64,000 bases of DNA, taken from contig OZ257133.1 of NCBI GenBank assembly GCA_965279135.1, positions 2,542,001-2,606,000 of the forward strand, given 5' to 3'. Position 1 is the stretch's first letter, and each line of letters starts with the position of its first letter. The notes beneath the pieces were generated by a model. That model was not told the DNA's origin and did no database searches. It saw only the letters and a list, made by a program, of their open reading frames with translations. This document shows, piece by piece, positions 43,533-52,749 of the stretch. The translations under genes and the position numbers were made by a program. The stretch comes from Croceimicrobium sp965279135. Its GTDB lineage: Bacteria; Bacteroidota; Bacteroidia; Flavobacteriales; Schleiferiaceae.

Positions 43533-45116
43533 TTAGAATTGAATTCGACTTATTTGCTTCTTTTTACCATCGCTTCCAATTAAGATTACCGTACTTAGCT
43601 CTAGATTGACTCTGGATTGTTGCGTCTCGTAATAAACGTCAGAGTCCCGATAATCGATTAATTCCTGATAGTCTATTTCACCTTCTGAATCGAGCGAAAA
43701 AGCCATGAGAGCAGATTTTCGAATGTCCCCTCCTTCAATTGAGATAAGGCCATCTTCTTCCTGTTCAATTTCCTTTAAACAGTTGATAATGAAGTAAACC
43801 TTTTCTTCTACTAATATCGGCGTGAAGGAGCTGTAAGTCATGCCTTTTTGATTTTTACGGATATTTCTTGCCCAGGATAGAACGCCATTTTTATCAATGC
43901 GCATACAGATAATATCATCAAAATTGTAGTTGGCTTGCATTTGATAGTTATTCAAGCCTGGGTTGATCTTCTCAGAACTATAATACTCCTCGGCCGTAAC
44001 TACTATCTCACCATCTGCCGTTATGAAGGCATCCCGAAAAACAATATCATTAATACCCTTTTCCTTTCCACGTCGCTTAGCTCTTTTCTTGTCCCCGTAT
44101 CGGTCATTTAGGAATTGGGCTGAAAAAGGTGTAAAGCTTTCATTTGTAATTGCTGAAGTCTTAGGGTCCACCGTTATATACGAAGCTCCCTTTATGCGGT
44201 CCTCATTTTGGTCCCCATAAAGGCCAATGAGATTGAGTTGTCCATTAGCCTTAACTAGTTTTAAAGAGTTGACATATTTATCAGAAAATTGAAGTTTAGT
44301 TTCGAGCTGTTGACCTTGCTGAACTGTGTACAAGGAATAGTAGTAATCAGGCTCACCACTTTTAGATTTATTATCTGGGATTCGGTCTAAAATATATACT
44401 GAGCCGTTTTCATCATCAAGAACAATGTTTTGGTATGCTGCCACATAACCTTCTGCTAGATTAATCTCTATTTTAAGTAAATCCCTTTCAACCTTCTGCT
44501 GGTACTGTAATTTAAAGTCTTTACTGAAAACGTAGATGCTCTGAGCATTTTTACCTTTTTTCCTCCTTTCCAAGTTAATCAAGAAGTAATTATAGTCTTT
44601 TGAAAAAGTTACCAATCCAAAGTAGAGTTTCTCCATTATCGGAAAACTCTTGATCCCCTCCGCATTGAAGGAAAGGCCATAAGTGCGCTTTAATTCTGAA
44701 GCGGGTATTTTAAGGATGTTTCGCTCTTCAAACTCTAGCTCGGAGAGCTTGCTAGAGAGCACGTTAAACTCTAGTGTTTTTCGCTTACCATTTTCAAAGT
44801 ATTGGATGATATGAAGACTATCCCCTCTGACAAATGCGCTCTTGATATTTCGATTCGGGTTTGACTCTTCCCAATCCAATTTCTTAACAAGGTTTAAGTC
44901 TTTATCGAAGTATTCCAAATAATAACCCTTAGGTTGAAAAAGCATACTGTATACCCCGCGGATGGTTACCAGCCCGCCGTCCTCCGTCGGGAGAGAAAAA
45001 AGCAGTGCAGTATTTTTCTTTGAATCCTTAAAAACCTCACTCTGGGTGATATCCACCTCTTGTGAAACTCCCAAAAAAGAGAAGAGTAGGAAAAGCAAAA
45101 TGGCTTTGATTTTCAT
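43533..45116 (-). CDS. Exported protein of unknown function (527 aa)
   Basis: Secreted or periplasmic protein: signal peptide MKIKAILLFLLFSFLGVSQE, then repeated strand-rich segments such as LEYFDKDLNLVKKLDWEE, YVFSKDFKLQYQQKVE and ICMRIDKNGVLSWARN. The repeated pattern suggests a beta-propeller-like fold, by inference. A very basic insert (GDKKRAKRRGKEKG) lies near residue 355. No lipobox, sorting tail or enzyme motif is visible. Monocistronic on the minus strand. An alternative role in envelope or gliding functions cannot be tested here. Confidence 0.7.
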   Translation of the reverse strand: MKIKAILLFLLFSFLGVSQEVDITQSEVFKDSKKNTALLFSLPTEDGGLVTIRGVYSMLFQPKGYYLEYFDKDLNLVKKLDWEESNPNRNIKSAFVRGDSLHIIQYFENGKRKTLEFNVLSSKLSELEFEERNILKIPASELKRTYGLSFNAEGIKSFPIMEKLYFGLVTFSKDYNYFLINLERRKKGKNAQSIYVFSKDFKLQYQQKVERDLLKIEINLAEGYVAAYQNIVLDDENGSVYILDRIPDNKSKSGEPDYYYSLYTVQQGQQLETKLQFSDKYVNSLKLVKANGQLNLIGLYGDQNEDRIKGASYITVDPKTSAITNESFTPFSAQFLNDRYGDKKRAKRRGKEKGINDIVFRDAFITADGEIVVTAEEYYSSEKINPGLNNYQMQANYNFDDIICMRIDKNGVLSWARNIRKNQKGMTYSSFTPILVEEKVYFIINCLKEIEQEEDGLISIEGGDIRKSALMAFSLDSEGEIDYQELIDYRDSDVYYETQQSRVNLELSTVILIGSDGKKKQISRIQF

Positions 45117-45591
45117 TGATAACAGATTTATGGTTAATTGATGAATCGAAGATAATTAGAAGATAGAACCTACAATCAAGATCAGTCTTGTTTATTTGAG
45201 AACACGACTTGGATTCGGAAGCTCATAACTCCCGAGAATTCAGATTTACTATTGATTAGACAGATATATTAGTGAAAAACGGTTATCAACCATTTCACTT
45301 GTAGGTATTCTTTAAAGACAAATTAGGTATCAACATAAAGGATACCTCTCCATAAAACCATTATGCTTGTTCAAAGAAAATTTTAGCTCTAATAGGCAGT
45401 AAGGTAGTTTCCTACCAGAACCAGGCTTAAAGCTAAAAAAGCATGGGTTAAAAAATTCAAACGAAAAAAGCAACATAAGTAAAAAGTTGACTCGCTTAGC
45501 TTTCTTCCCTTACTTTAAGGTTATAGAGACTGCATTGAATAGCCATCCATAAGCTCCTGATAAATTAGGATTAAATAGATTGACCAAACAT
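45117..45591. other. Long A/T-rich region before the TIR gene
   Basis: About 475 bases with no convincing ORF, tRNA or hairpin terminator. The stretch is A/T-rich like the TIR gene that follows. No inverted repeats or attachment sites were seen by eye. Confidence 0.35.
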
Positions 45592-46554
45592 ATGAATGGA
45601 AAAACAAAAAAAGAGTTTGATTTCTTTATAAGCCATGCATCAGAGGATAAGGAAAAATTTGTCCGTCCCTTAGTAAAAGAATTAATTAATCTTGGCTTTA
45701 AAGTTTGGTTTGATGAGCTTAGCTTAAAACTTGGTGACTCACTGTTTGAAGAGATCTCCTACGGAATTAAAAACTCTGATTATGGAATAGTGATTATAAG
45801 CAAACCTTTTCTTAAAAAAGCATGGACTAAAAAAGAGCTTAATGGCTTACTTAGTAAAGAAATCTTTACCGACTCAAATATAATATTACCCATATGGCTT
45901 GAAATATCAGCCACCGATGTATATAGTTTTTCTCCAATTCTAGCAGATAAATTTTCCTTATCAATAGATTCGAATCAAATTGAGAAAGCAATTGAGAAAA
46001 TACTATCTATATCAAAATCAGAAAAGTTTGACTCAGAGGAGCTTATTTCAAAAATCACATACCTAAAATCCTGTCAAGGCCATGAAAGAAAAAAGGCAGT
46101 ATTAGATACAGAATATCGCTTTAAAAATTTAGTTCTATTTCAAGAAGCGTTTTATAACCTAGATCATTCAATTAATAATGATGAGGCCGAATACTCCGAT
46201 TTCCAATTCCTTAAACAGGAAAGGGAATTATTGAACCAATACAATCTTCCCTTTAATGTGGAATACAATATTGAGTTCTCCTCAGGTCAATCTAAATACA
46301 TCACAAAATTACTGCAAAAATGGATCAACTTGAAAGCAAACACCTATGACATATGCGAGTTGATTTTTCTGATTGACTGGTACCATGAAATGGATTTATC
46401 CTATATATTGTTTGGATTAACAAATAATTCAATGTTGGACTTTAAAACTTATGAATTATGTTTTACAGTTCCCTACCAACTCTGCAAATCTGAAGTAAGT
46501 GAGGATAACATTGAAGAAGCAAAAAAGAAAGTATTCCATAATTATTATGGATGA
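45592..46554 (+). CDS. TIR-domain protein (possible defence or toxin effector)
   Basis: Protein of 320 residues. An N-terminal TIR_2-type domain (about 6-130) starts KEFDFFISHASEDKEKFVRP and contains VWFDELSLKLGDSL, FGIVIISKPFLKKAW-like and KKELNGLLSKE; the Glu of KKELNG is the expected catalytic residue of NAD-cleaving TIRs. The rest is helical with no recognised domain (DICELIFLIDWYHEMDLSYILFGL). ATG at 45592 is used, as the TTG four codons earlier gives an unlike N-terminus. The gene is A/T-rich relative to its neighbours and stands alone. Such proteins often sense phage through the C-terminal part, but no partner gene is adjacent. Confidence 0.8.
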   Translation: MNGKTKKEFDFFISHASEDKEKFVRPLVKELINLGFKVWFDELSLKLGDSLFEEISYGIKNSDYGIVIISKPFLKKAWTKKELNGLLSKEIFTDSNIILPIWLEISATDVYSFSPILADKFSLSIDSNQIEKAIEKILSISKSEKFDSEELISKITYLKSCQGHERKKAVLDTEYRFKNLVLFQEAFYNLDHSINNDEAEYSDFQFLKQERELLNQYNLPFNVEYNIEFSSGQSKYITKLLQKWINLKANTYDICELIFLIDWYHEMDLSYILFGLTNNSMLDFKTYELCFTVPYQLCKSEVSEDNIEEAKKKVFHNYYG

Positions 46555-46645
46555 ACCCTCTAGCAAGGTGGAAAAGCTTTATCTAACCAAATTCAGCTAA
46601 AGATTTAATAATTCCCTTGCCTGGTGGAAATGCAGAGTCTCCTTT

Positions 46646-48106
46646 CTATTCAAACAAAACAATCTCCCTTCTTTCTCCTACTTCTGGCACAATCACCCGC
46701 AGTACATATAGTCCTGGGTTTATGGGGTAGAAACGGTCCACTTTCGGGCTAATTCCCTGAATCTTCTGAGTATAATGCAATTGCCCTGAGATATTATAAA
46801 TCAAAATTTCTGAGCCATCAGGAAAATCATATACCTCCCCTATCCTAAAATAACCCCTTGCTGGATTAGGGAAAATGCTAAGGGTTTGAGGGAAGGTGCC
46901 GTTCTCCCTCGGTGTATCTTCCAAAAAGAAATGCCGTCCGTCTAATCCGATCTTTATGACGCCATAATCCTCGTTAGTCCAATCAGAATACATACAGTAA
47001 ACCATCCCTTGACGATCTAAATGAATATCACCTGGTATAAAAATGTCAGCTCCATTATGTATTAGCTTATCGTAATACAATCGTGATTGCCTGTCTAGCA
47101 GGATGATTCGCTTTTTAGTGTAGGAGTACATCTGTGAAGGTTGGTAGTCCGTTTTCACAAGAATAAAGTTTCCTCTCACTTCGATATCCAAGAAGTATAC
47201 AAAATGAGAAGATCCTTGCAACCATCCCAGCTGTTCAGGAATATAGAAATTCCGTATTTGAAAATTGATCGGCTCCACATTTCCCAAAGGCTTTATTTCA
47301 ACTTTATGCTTAGCTATTGCCATGACACTATCAAGGCTTATACTGTTGCGCATAATAGCAAAGGGAATCTTATAACTATCATCTAGACTAATCAATCGAT
47401 CATTCTTGGTCAATGTCAATTCTCTAGTCTTCCCCCAAGATAAACTCTGCTTGTGGACACTGCTAATCCTGCAATAACCTGTTGTATCGCCATTGGTTTG
47501 AATGGAAACATAAAGGCTATCGCCAATCTCCATCCACTCCAGGTGATCTTCAGAAGTCAATTGCTCTGGAATATTCTGCCAGCTCAAACTCAAAGATGTA
47601 TCCCCATTTAATTTACTTAAAGTCAACACATCTCCAAACGAGGTATTCCAAATCAAAGTGTCTTCACCATCTGAGAAAGGCTCTCCTCTACCGGATATTT
47701 GGTTGAAATCGCCTAAGCACTTTCCATCACTCTTTCGATACAGACTATACCTGTTATATACAGAAAAATTTCCAGAAGAATGCATGCGATATTGATGAAA
47801 GGCATATGCATCAAAACCAGGATAAACTGCAACCACTTCTCCAAATTGTGATCCTGAATCCAAGGGCACAGTTTGGAAGCCAACCACCTTACCATTCGAC
47901 TTTCTTATAATTCCCATTAAGCCTATGAAATCAACTTGCCTTGAGTTCCCAAAAATGGCTAATTGTTCATCCGACCAAGACTCGAGGTACCTGCCACCAC
48001 GAAGAGTATCCCCTGAATCCATAACATATAAAGGCCGGGATACCCATTGGGCTGAAAGGCTTATGCCTGAAAATGATAGCACGAAAATCACAAAGAAGCG
48101 AGCCAT
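46646..48106 (-). CDS. T9SS-secreted protein of unknown function
   Basis: Signal peptide MARFFVIFVLSFSGISLSAQ, a strand-rich body of about 380 residues (ESWSDEQLAIFGNSRQVDF, FVYFLDIEVRGNFILVKTDY) without recognised enzyme motif, and a C-terminal sorting domain (about 410-486: LSIFPNPARGYFRIGE, LIYNISGQLHY, PGLYVLRVI). The protein should cross the outer membrane through the type IX system and be attached or released after the tail is cut. It resembles a propeller of the kind found in several T9SS cargos, by inference. Convergent with the TIR gene. Start at 48106; ECF sigma gene divergent. Confidence 0.85.
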   Translation of the reverse strand: MARFFVIFVLSFSGISLSAQWVSRPLYVMDSGDTLRGGRYLESWSDEQLAIFGNSRQVDFIGLMGIIRKSNGKVVGFQTVPLDSGSQFGEVVAVYPGFDAYAFHQYRMHSSGNFSVYNRYSLYRKSDGKCLGDFNQISGRGEPFSDGEDTLIWNTSFGDVLTLSKLNGDTSLSLSWQNIPEQLTSEDHLEWMEIGDSLYVSIQTNGDTTGYCRISSVHKQSLSWGKTRELTLTKNDRLISLDDSYKIPFAIMRNSISLDSVMAIAKHKVEIKPLGNVEPINFQIRNFYIPEQLGWLQGSSHFVYFLDIEVRGNFILVKTDYQPSQMYSYTKKRIILLDRQSRLYYDKLIHNGADIFIPGDIHLDRQGMVYCMYSDWTNEDYGVIKIGLDGRHFFLEDTPRENGTFPQTLSIFPNPARGYFRIGEVYDFPDGSEILIYNISGQLHYTQKIQGISPKVDRFYPINPGLYVLRVIVPEVGERREIVLFE

Positions 48107-48263
48107 TCAATAAAGGTAAGTGAATCTAAAATTTTGATCTTTAAGGCAATTGGAGCTTCGAGAACACTTTATCCGTTAAATCCAAATCCTCTTAAATCGG
48201 CATTTCTCAATATAGCCCCGATCTCAATACATTAGCCTAAATTGCATTTCGATTGTCCCCATT

Positions 48264-48860
48264 TTGAAAGGAGGAGCGCAGAAATACATTATTCAGATCT
48301 CGGATCAGTCCAAAGACCAGGACTTAATAAAGGCTATTAGTCAATCGGATGAGCGAGCCTTTCAAGTACTATTTAACCGATACTATAAGGGCCTGCTGGT
48401 TACAGCACTAAACGTACTTAAAGAAAAGGATCAGGCAAAGGACATTATCCAGGACCTGTTCTTCTGGTTATGGCAAAACCGAGAATCTCTGGAAATTCAA
48501 AGTTCAGTAGCAGCCTATCTAAAAAGGGCAGTAATCAATCGCTGTCTAAACCTTTTAAAAAAAGAGCAAAAACTACTGGATTCGGAGGATTGGGAGGAAC
48601 CTATTAACTCCAGTCCAAATCCCCACGAGCTGATTGAAGGGGAAGAACTGAAAGCTTTCATTGATCATGCTTTAGGACAACTACCAGAAAGATGTCGCCT
48701 AGTCTTTAGCCTTAAAAGGATCGAGGGTTTTTCGGTGAAGGAAATTGCAGATCAATTAGAAATCTCACCGAAAACGGTAGAAAATCAAATCACAAAAGCT
48801 CTAAAACATCTCAGGCAAGAACTTCGACCCTATTTGCGGAAAAATAGTGATCCGCCATAG
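48264..48860 (+). CDS. ECF RNA polymerase sigma factor (FecI-like)
   Basis: Extracytoplasmic-function sigma factor of 198 residues. Region 2: AFQVLFNRYYKGLLVTALNVLKEKDQAKDIIQDLFFWLWQNR, the usual -10-binding helix. Region 4: RCRLVFSLKRIEGFSVKEIADQLEISPKTVENQITKALKHLR, a -35-binding HTH typical of Bacteroidota FecI-like factors. Start is TTG at 48264 (the frame lacks ATG nearby). It is followed by a FecR-type anti-sigma gene at 36 bases and a TonB receptor, so it is released when the receptor binds its ligand. It presumably activates its own operon, including the receptor. Confidence 0.93.
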   Translation: MKGGAQKYIIQISDQSKDQDLIKAISQSDERAFQVLFNRYYKGLLVTALNVLKEKDQAKDIIQDLFFWLWQNRESLEIQSSVAAYLKRAVINRCLNLLKKEQKLLDSEDWEEPINSSPNPHELIEGEELKAFIDHALGQLPERCRLVFSLKRIEGFSVKEIADQLEISPKTVENQITKALKHLRQELRPYLRKNSDPP

Positions 48861-48896
48861 GGGATAATTCATTTCTACTTGTCCTTATAAAGACAG

Positions 48897-49964
48897 ATGA
48901 ATTTTATGCTAATGAACGAAGAATACTATTTAAACTTAATCCATAAACAACTCGGCAAGGAAATTAGCCCTCAGGAAGATGAGGAGCTTCAAACCTGGCT
49001 TAAGGGGTCGGTGGAGAATCAACAAGTCTATGAGCAGGAACGCCTGCTGTGGGAGCTTAGCGATCAGTCCATAAATGAATATGATCTGGAAGTTGACTTG
49101 GAGCAAGAATTCGAAGCCCTGCAAACCCGAATCAAGGCAAGCGAAACGGAAGAAAAAGGAAAATTCGTTACACCTGAAAAGGAGGTAAAAGTTGTAGACC
49201 TCAACTCGAGTAAAAAACCGCGAAAATCGGGAGGCTTTTTGCAGGTAGCCGCTGCATTAGTGATCCTTGTTGGCCTGGCCTTCGCCTTAAAACTTGGGCT
49301 TGAAAATGATAATGAGTTCATTACGATCAGTGCCTTGGATGAAATTGAAACCATCATTCTTCCCGATAGTAGTGAAGTGCGCTTAAACATAGGCAGCAAA
49401 CTTTCCTATCCAAAGAGTTTTAGTCAACAAGAACGACTGCTCAGCTTGTCCGGTGAAGCTTTTTTCGAAGTTCAAAGTGATAAAAGCAAGCCCTTCATTA
49501 TTGAAACTACCGCCGAAAAAGTAAAGGTTCTTGGTACTTCCTTTAACCTAAGAGCTATTGAGGGAGAAAAACATAGTGAAGTATATGTACTGGAAGGAGT
49601 AGTAGAATTCGGCGCATTAAATGGATCAGCTATTCGATTGGAAGCAAAAGATTTAGGCACCCTAAATCGCGAAATGGGAATCGCTAACAAGCAAGAAAAT
49701 CAGCGACCAAACGCCATCGCCTGGTTCAACAATGAGCTGCACTTTAGAGACACCCCTTTATCTGAAGTCGTTCTGGCTCTTGAAAAGCTTCATCAGGTTG
49801 AAATTCAAATAGAGCAAAGCATCTTGAACTCTTGTAAGTTTTCGGGAAGTTTCCTTGAAAAGGATTTGGATCGCTCTCTAAAAATTATTTCTCTGGTTTT
49901 CGATTTGGATATTGAAATACAGGGCAAAGGGAAATACATATTAAAAGGTCAACCGTGCACATAA
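48897..49964 (+). CDS. FecR-family anti-sigma factor
   Basis: Inner-membrane anti-sigma protein of 355 residues. The cytoplasmic N-terminus (about 1-105: EISPQEDEELQTWLKG, YEQERLLWELSD) holds the sigma factor. One membrane helix at about 115-135 (GFLQVAAALVILVGLAFALKL) leads to the periplasmic FecR domain (DEIETIILPDSSEVRLNIGSKLSYP, SGEAFFEVQ, VYVLEGVVEF). The C-terminal part is the STN/DUF4974 domain (AWFNNELHFRDTPLSEVVLAL, FSGSFLEKDLDRSLKII) that receives the receptor's signal. Three clustered Met codons allow alternative starts at 48906 and 48912. It overlaps the receptor gene by 10 bases, so both are translated together. Confidence 0.94.
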   Translation: MNFMLMNEEYYLNLIHKQLGKEISPQEDEELQTWLKGSVENQQVYEQERLLWELSDQSINEYDLEVDLEQEFEALQTRIKASETEEKGKFVTPEKEVKVVDLNSSKKPRKSGGFLQVAAALVILVGLAFALKLGLENDNEFITISALDEIETIILPDSSEVRLNIGSKLSYPKSFSQQERLLSLSGEAFFEVQSDKSKPFIIETTAEKVKVLGTSFNLRAIEGEKHSEVYVLEGVVEFGALNGSAIRLEAKDLGTLNREMGIANKQENQRPNAIAWFNNELHFRDTPLSEVVLALEKLHQVEIQIEQSILNSCKFSGSFLEKDLDRSLKIISLVFDLDIEIQGKGKYILKGQPCT

Positions 49965-52555
49965 AAGGGCTGGTCTTTTTGATTACAGCACTGATACTTG
50001 GCTCTCATCTTAAGGGGCAGGGTATACTCAATCAAAAGGTAGAGTTCGAACTAAAAGCGGTTAGTGCAAGCACCGCCCTCAATGCGCTGAGCGAAAAAGG
50101 GAATGTAAATATCTCCTACAATGCCGGTGCCCTTAATGATTCTACACTTCGAGACTACTCTTTTAAAGGCCTAAGCCTGGAGGGAGCTTTGAAAGAGATT
50201 CTTTTCGGTACTGAACTGAAGTTTGAGGTGGTTGGAAATCAGATTATACTATATAAAAGCAAAACGATCCAGATAAGTGGCTTCATTGTGGCCGCTTCAA
50301 GTGGCGAAAGTCTCGTAAATGCCACTCTAATAGATAAGGTTCAGAACATTGGAGTAATCACCAATGAGTATGGTTTCTTCAGCATCGAGGTAGAGCGTGA
50401 CAACTATCGCTTAGAAGCCAGCTATGTCGGTTTCGAAGCCTTGGAATTAAGTTCAGCGGAAATACGCCTCAAAGAAGGATTAAAGATCGGATTGAAAGAA
50501 GATGGCCTATTACCTGGTGTGGAAGTGCGGGCTCAGTCGAACGACCTAATTAGCCGGGACGCCTATCAATCTATAGATCTCCAAAAATCCCTGGTGGAAC
50601 TAAGCCCTAATCTCGGAGGCGTTGATGATTTCCTTCGCTCAGCTCAGCTCCTCCCGGGAATTAATGGTGGTATCGATGGATTTGGCGGCCTGCAAGTTAG
50701 AGGAGGGGAAGCCGGACAAAACATGATGCTGCTGGATGGCGTAACGGTATTCCTGCCCTATCATCTCCTTGGAGCATTTTCTATTTACAATCCCAATACG
50801 GTAAATGCAGCAAAGCTTTTACAAGGGGCATTCCCTGCCCGTTATGGTGGTCGGGTATCTTCTTTTTTCGATGTACGTACTCGGGAAGGCAATCAATACC
50901 AATGGCAATCACAGGTATCTGCTAATCTGGTAAATGCCAATGTCGTAACCGAGGGGCCCATCGCCAAAGGCAAAGGGGCATTACTATTTTCTGCGCGCTA
51001 TTCACCCAGCGGAGCATTATTCAATAGCTTCTTTGAGAATACCATCTTTCAGAGTGATGAGATACAAGTGAATAGCAACTTCTATGACTTTAATGCCAAA
51101 TTAAACTATAAACTAGGGGATAAGGATCGACTCTACTTGAGCCTTTTCCACGGAGCGGATCGCTTGGCCAATACTTTTGTGGACACCATCGATTTTGATA
51201 GGATCGAATCCGAAACGAACTTCAGCTGGAGCAACACCATCGGTTCTCTACGCTGGAATCATACCTTCAATTCCAATTTGTTTTCGAATACAACATTGAC
51301 TTTTAGTGACTTCGGCTTTGCGCTTAGTAATTTTGAGTTGATTGAACCACTGGATGGCAGTTTAGAGCAATATTACCTTTACACCAACCTGGCTAGGAAT
51401 GCCGAAGTGGGCCTTAGTACCGATCTAGATTACTTTAAAAGCAACAACCTTAGCTTCAGATTCGGCGCTGGAGCTTCAAGATCTCTTTTCAACCTGGAAC
51501 TATCCTTTATTGATGATGGGGATGTAGATCCAGGAGATTTAGATGATATTGACGCGGAAGCACTGGGCGAGCTCTCCAGTCCTGTTGCTAGCTTAGCTTA
51601 CCAAGCCCATATCTATGGTGAAACGGCGTTCAAATGGTCCAGAGCCTGGGAAGCAAACCTTGGATTAAGGCTGAGCTTCTTTAATGCTGAGGAGATGACT
51701 TATTTTAATCCTGAACCACGGTTCTCCTTAGCCTATAGGCCTTCAACAAAAAGCCATTGGCACTTCTCTAGCACCAGGATGATCCAATACATCCATCTTG
51801 TTTCAAGCACTGCTTTACGATTGCCCAGTGATTTATGGCTACCATCATCCGAGAGTATCCGTCCGCAAGATGCTTGGCAGTTTGAATTGGGATACGAGCA
51901 TCGCTTGTCTAAATCCCTCTCCATCTTAAGCACTGCCTATTATAGAAATATTCGCAACGTGCATGCCTACGTAGATAGCGTTTCCTATTTGGAGGAAATT
52001 GAAGACGATACAACCCAATCCTTTCTAACCAGCGGTTCAGCGCAAAGCATGGGCCTGGAAACCAGCCTGAATTATAAAGGCAGTAACAATGGATTTCTGC
52101 TTTCTTACACCCTGGCATGGGCTAATCGTCAGTTTGAGGCCCATAACTTTGGTGAGCCCTACCCTTTCGAGTTCGATCAACGACATCAATTTAAACTCTT
52201 CGCCTACCAGAGAATTGGCTCTTGGGATATTAGCTTAAACTGGGTATACTTTTCCCCAAACCCGCGGATTAGTTTTATCGCAATAGAAGTTGGAGATGTG
52301 AGTCGAGTTGATCTAAACGCGCCCGGAAGGAAGAACGAACTACGGGGAGAAGCCTACCATCGACTGGACCTTTCAGTAAGCTATAGGTTTCAGATTAAGC
52401 AAAGCTATCACGGATTAAAAATTGGTGCTTACAACCTATACAATCGAAACAATGTAGCTCTATACGAACTGGACGATGAAAGCGGATTTTTCCAAACCTT
52501 CCCCATCGGCTCACTGGGATTCTTACCCTCTGTAAGTTACAGCTTGAAGTTTTAG
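49955..52555 (+). CDS. TonB-dependent signal-transducing outer-membrane receptor (STN type)
   Basis: Outer-membrane receptor of 866 residues. GTG at 49955 overlaps the anti-sigma stop. A signal peptide (VFLITALILGSHLKGQ) is followed by an STN signalling domain (about 25-105: LKAVSASTALNALSEKGNVNISY), a carboxypeptidase-regulatory-like beta-sandwich (about 108-190: ISGFIVAASSGESLVNATL), then the plug (SRDAYQSIDLQ, LRSAQLLPGINGGIDGFGGLQVRGGEAGQNMML) and a 22-strand-type barrel ending FLPSVSYSLKF with terminal Phe. No SusD gene is adjacent; instead a lipoprotein with acidic repeats follows. Substrate is unknown. The STN domain connects it to FecR and the ECF factor upstream. Confidence 0.94.
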   Translation: MHIKGLVFLITALILGSHLKGQGILNQKVEFELKAVSASTALNALSEKGNVNISYNAGALNDSTLRDYSFKGLSLEGALKEILFGTELKFEVVGNQIILYKSKTIQISGFIVAASSGESLVNATLIDKVQNIGVITNEYGFFSIEVERDNYRLEASYVGFEALELSSAEIRLKEGLKIGLKEDGLLPGVEVRAQSNDLISRDAYQSIDLQKSLVELSPNLGGVDDFLRSAQLLPGINGGIDGFGGLQVRGGEAGQNMMLLDGVTVFLPYHLLGAFSIYNPNTVNAAKLLQGAFPARYGGRVSSFFDVRTREGNQYQWQSQVSANLVNANVVTEGPIAKGKGALLFSARYSPSGALFNSFFENTIFQSDEIQVNSNFYDFNAKLNYKLGDKDRLYLSLFHGADRLANTFVDTIDFDRIESETNFSWSNTIGSLRWNHTFNSNLFSNTTLTFSDFGFALSNFELIEPLDGSLEQYYLYTNLARNAEVGLSTDLDYFKSNNLSFRFGAGASRSLFNLELSFIDDGDVDPGDLDDIDAEALGELSSPVASLAYQAHIYGETAFKWSRAWEANLGLRLSFFNAEEMTYFNPEPRFSLAYRPSTKSHWHFSSTRMIQYIHLVSSTALRLPSDLWLPSSESIRPQDAWQFELGYEHRLSKSLSILSTAYYRNIRNVHAYVDSVSYLEEIEDDTTQSFLTSGSAQSMGLETSLNYKGSNNGFLLSYTLAWANRQFEAHNFGEPYPFEFDQRHQFKLFAYQRIGSWDISLNWVYFSPNPRISFIAIEVGDVSRVDLNAPGRKNELRGEAYHRLDLSVSYRFQIKQSYHGLKIGAYNLYNRNNVALYELDDESGFFQTFPIGSLGFLPSVSYSLKF

Positions 52556-52749
52556 CACCTATTTTTCAGGAGGTACTCCCGAAATTCCAATGCGATTAAC
52601 ACCCTAAAATTCAAAACCTTACTTTCAAATAATCAGTGAGGATCAAAAAAAAGCATCATTTTTTGAAAAAAGGCGTAGGGGATTTTCACCGCTTAAGAGT
52701 CCTTATAATGAAGCCCTCAAAATGAAGGCTCGGAATTAAAAAGTAGAAA

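Noticed and set aside
45117..45591. Attachment site or mobile element edge upstream of the TIR gene
   Set aside because: No tRNA fragment, flanking direct repeat or integrase gene is visible; A/T content alone is not enough.
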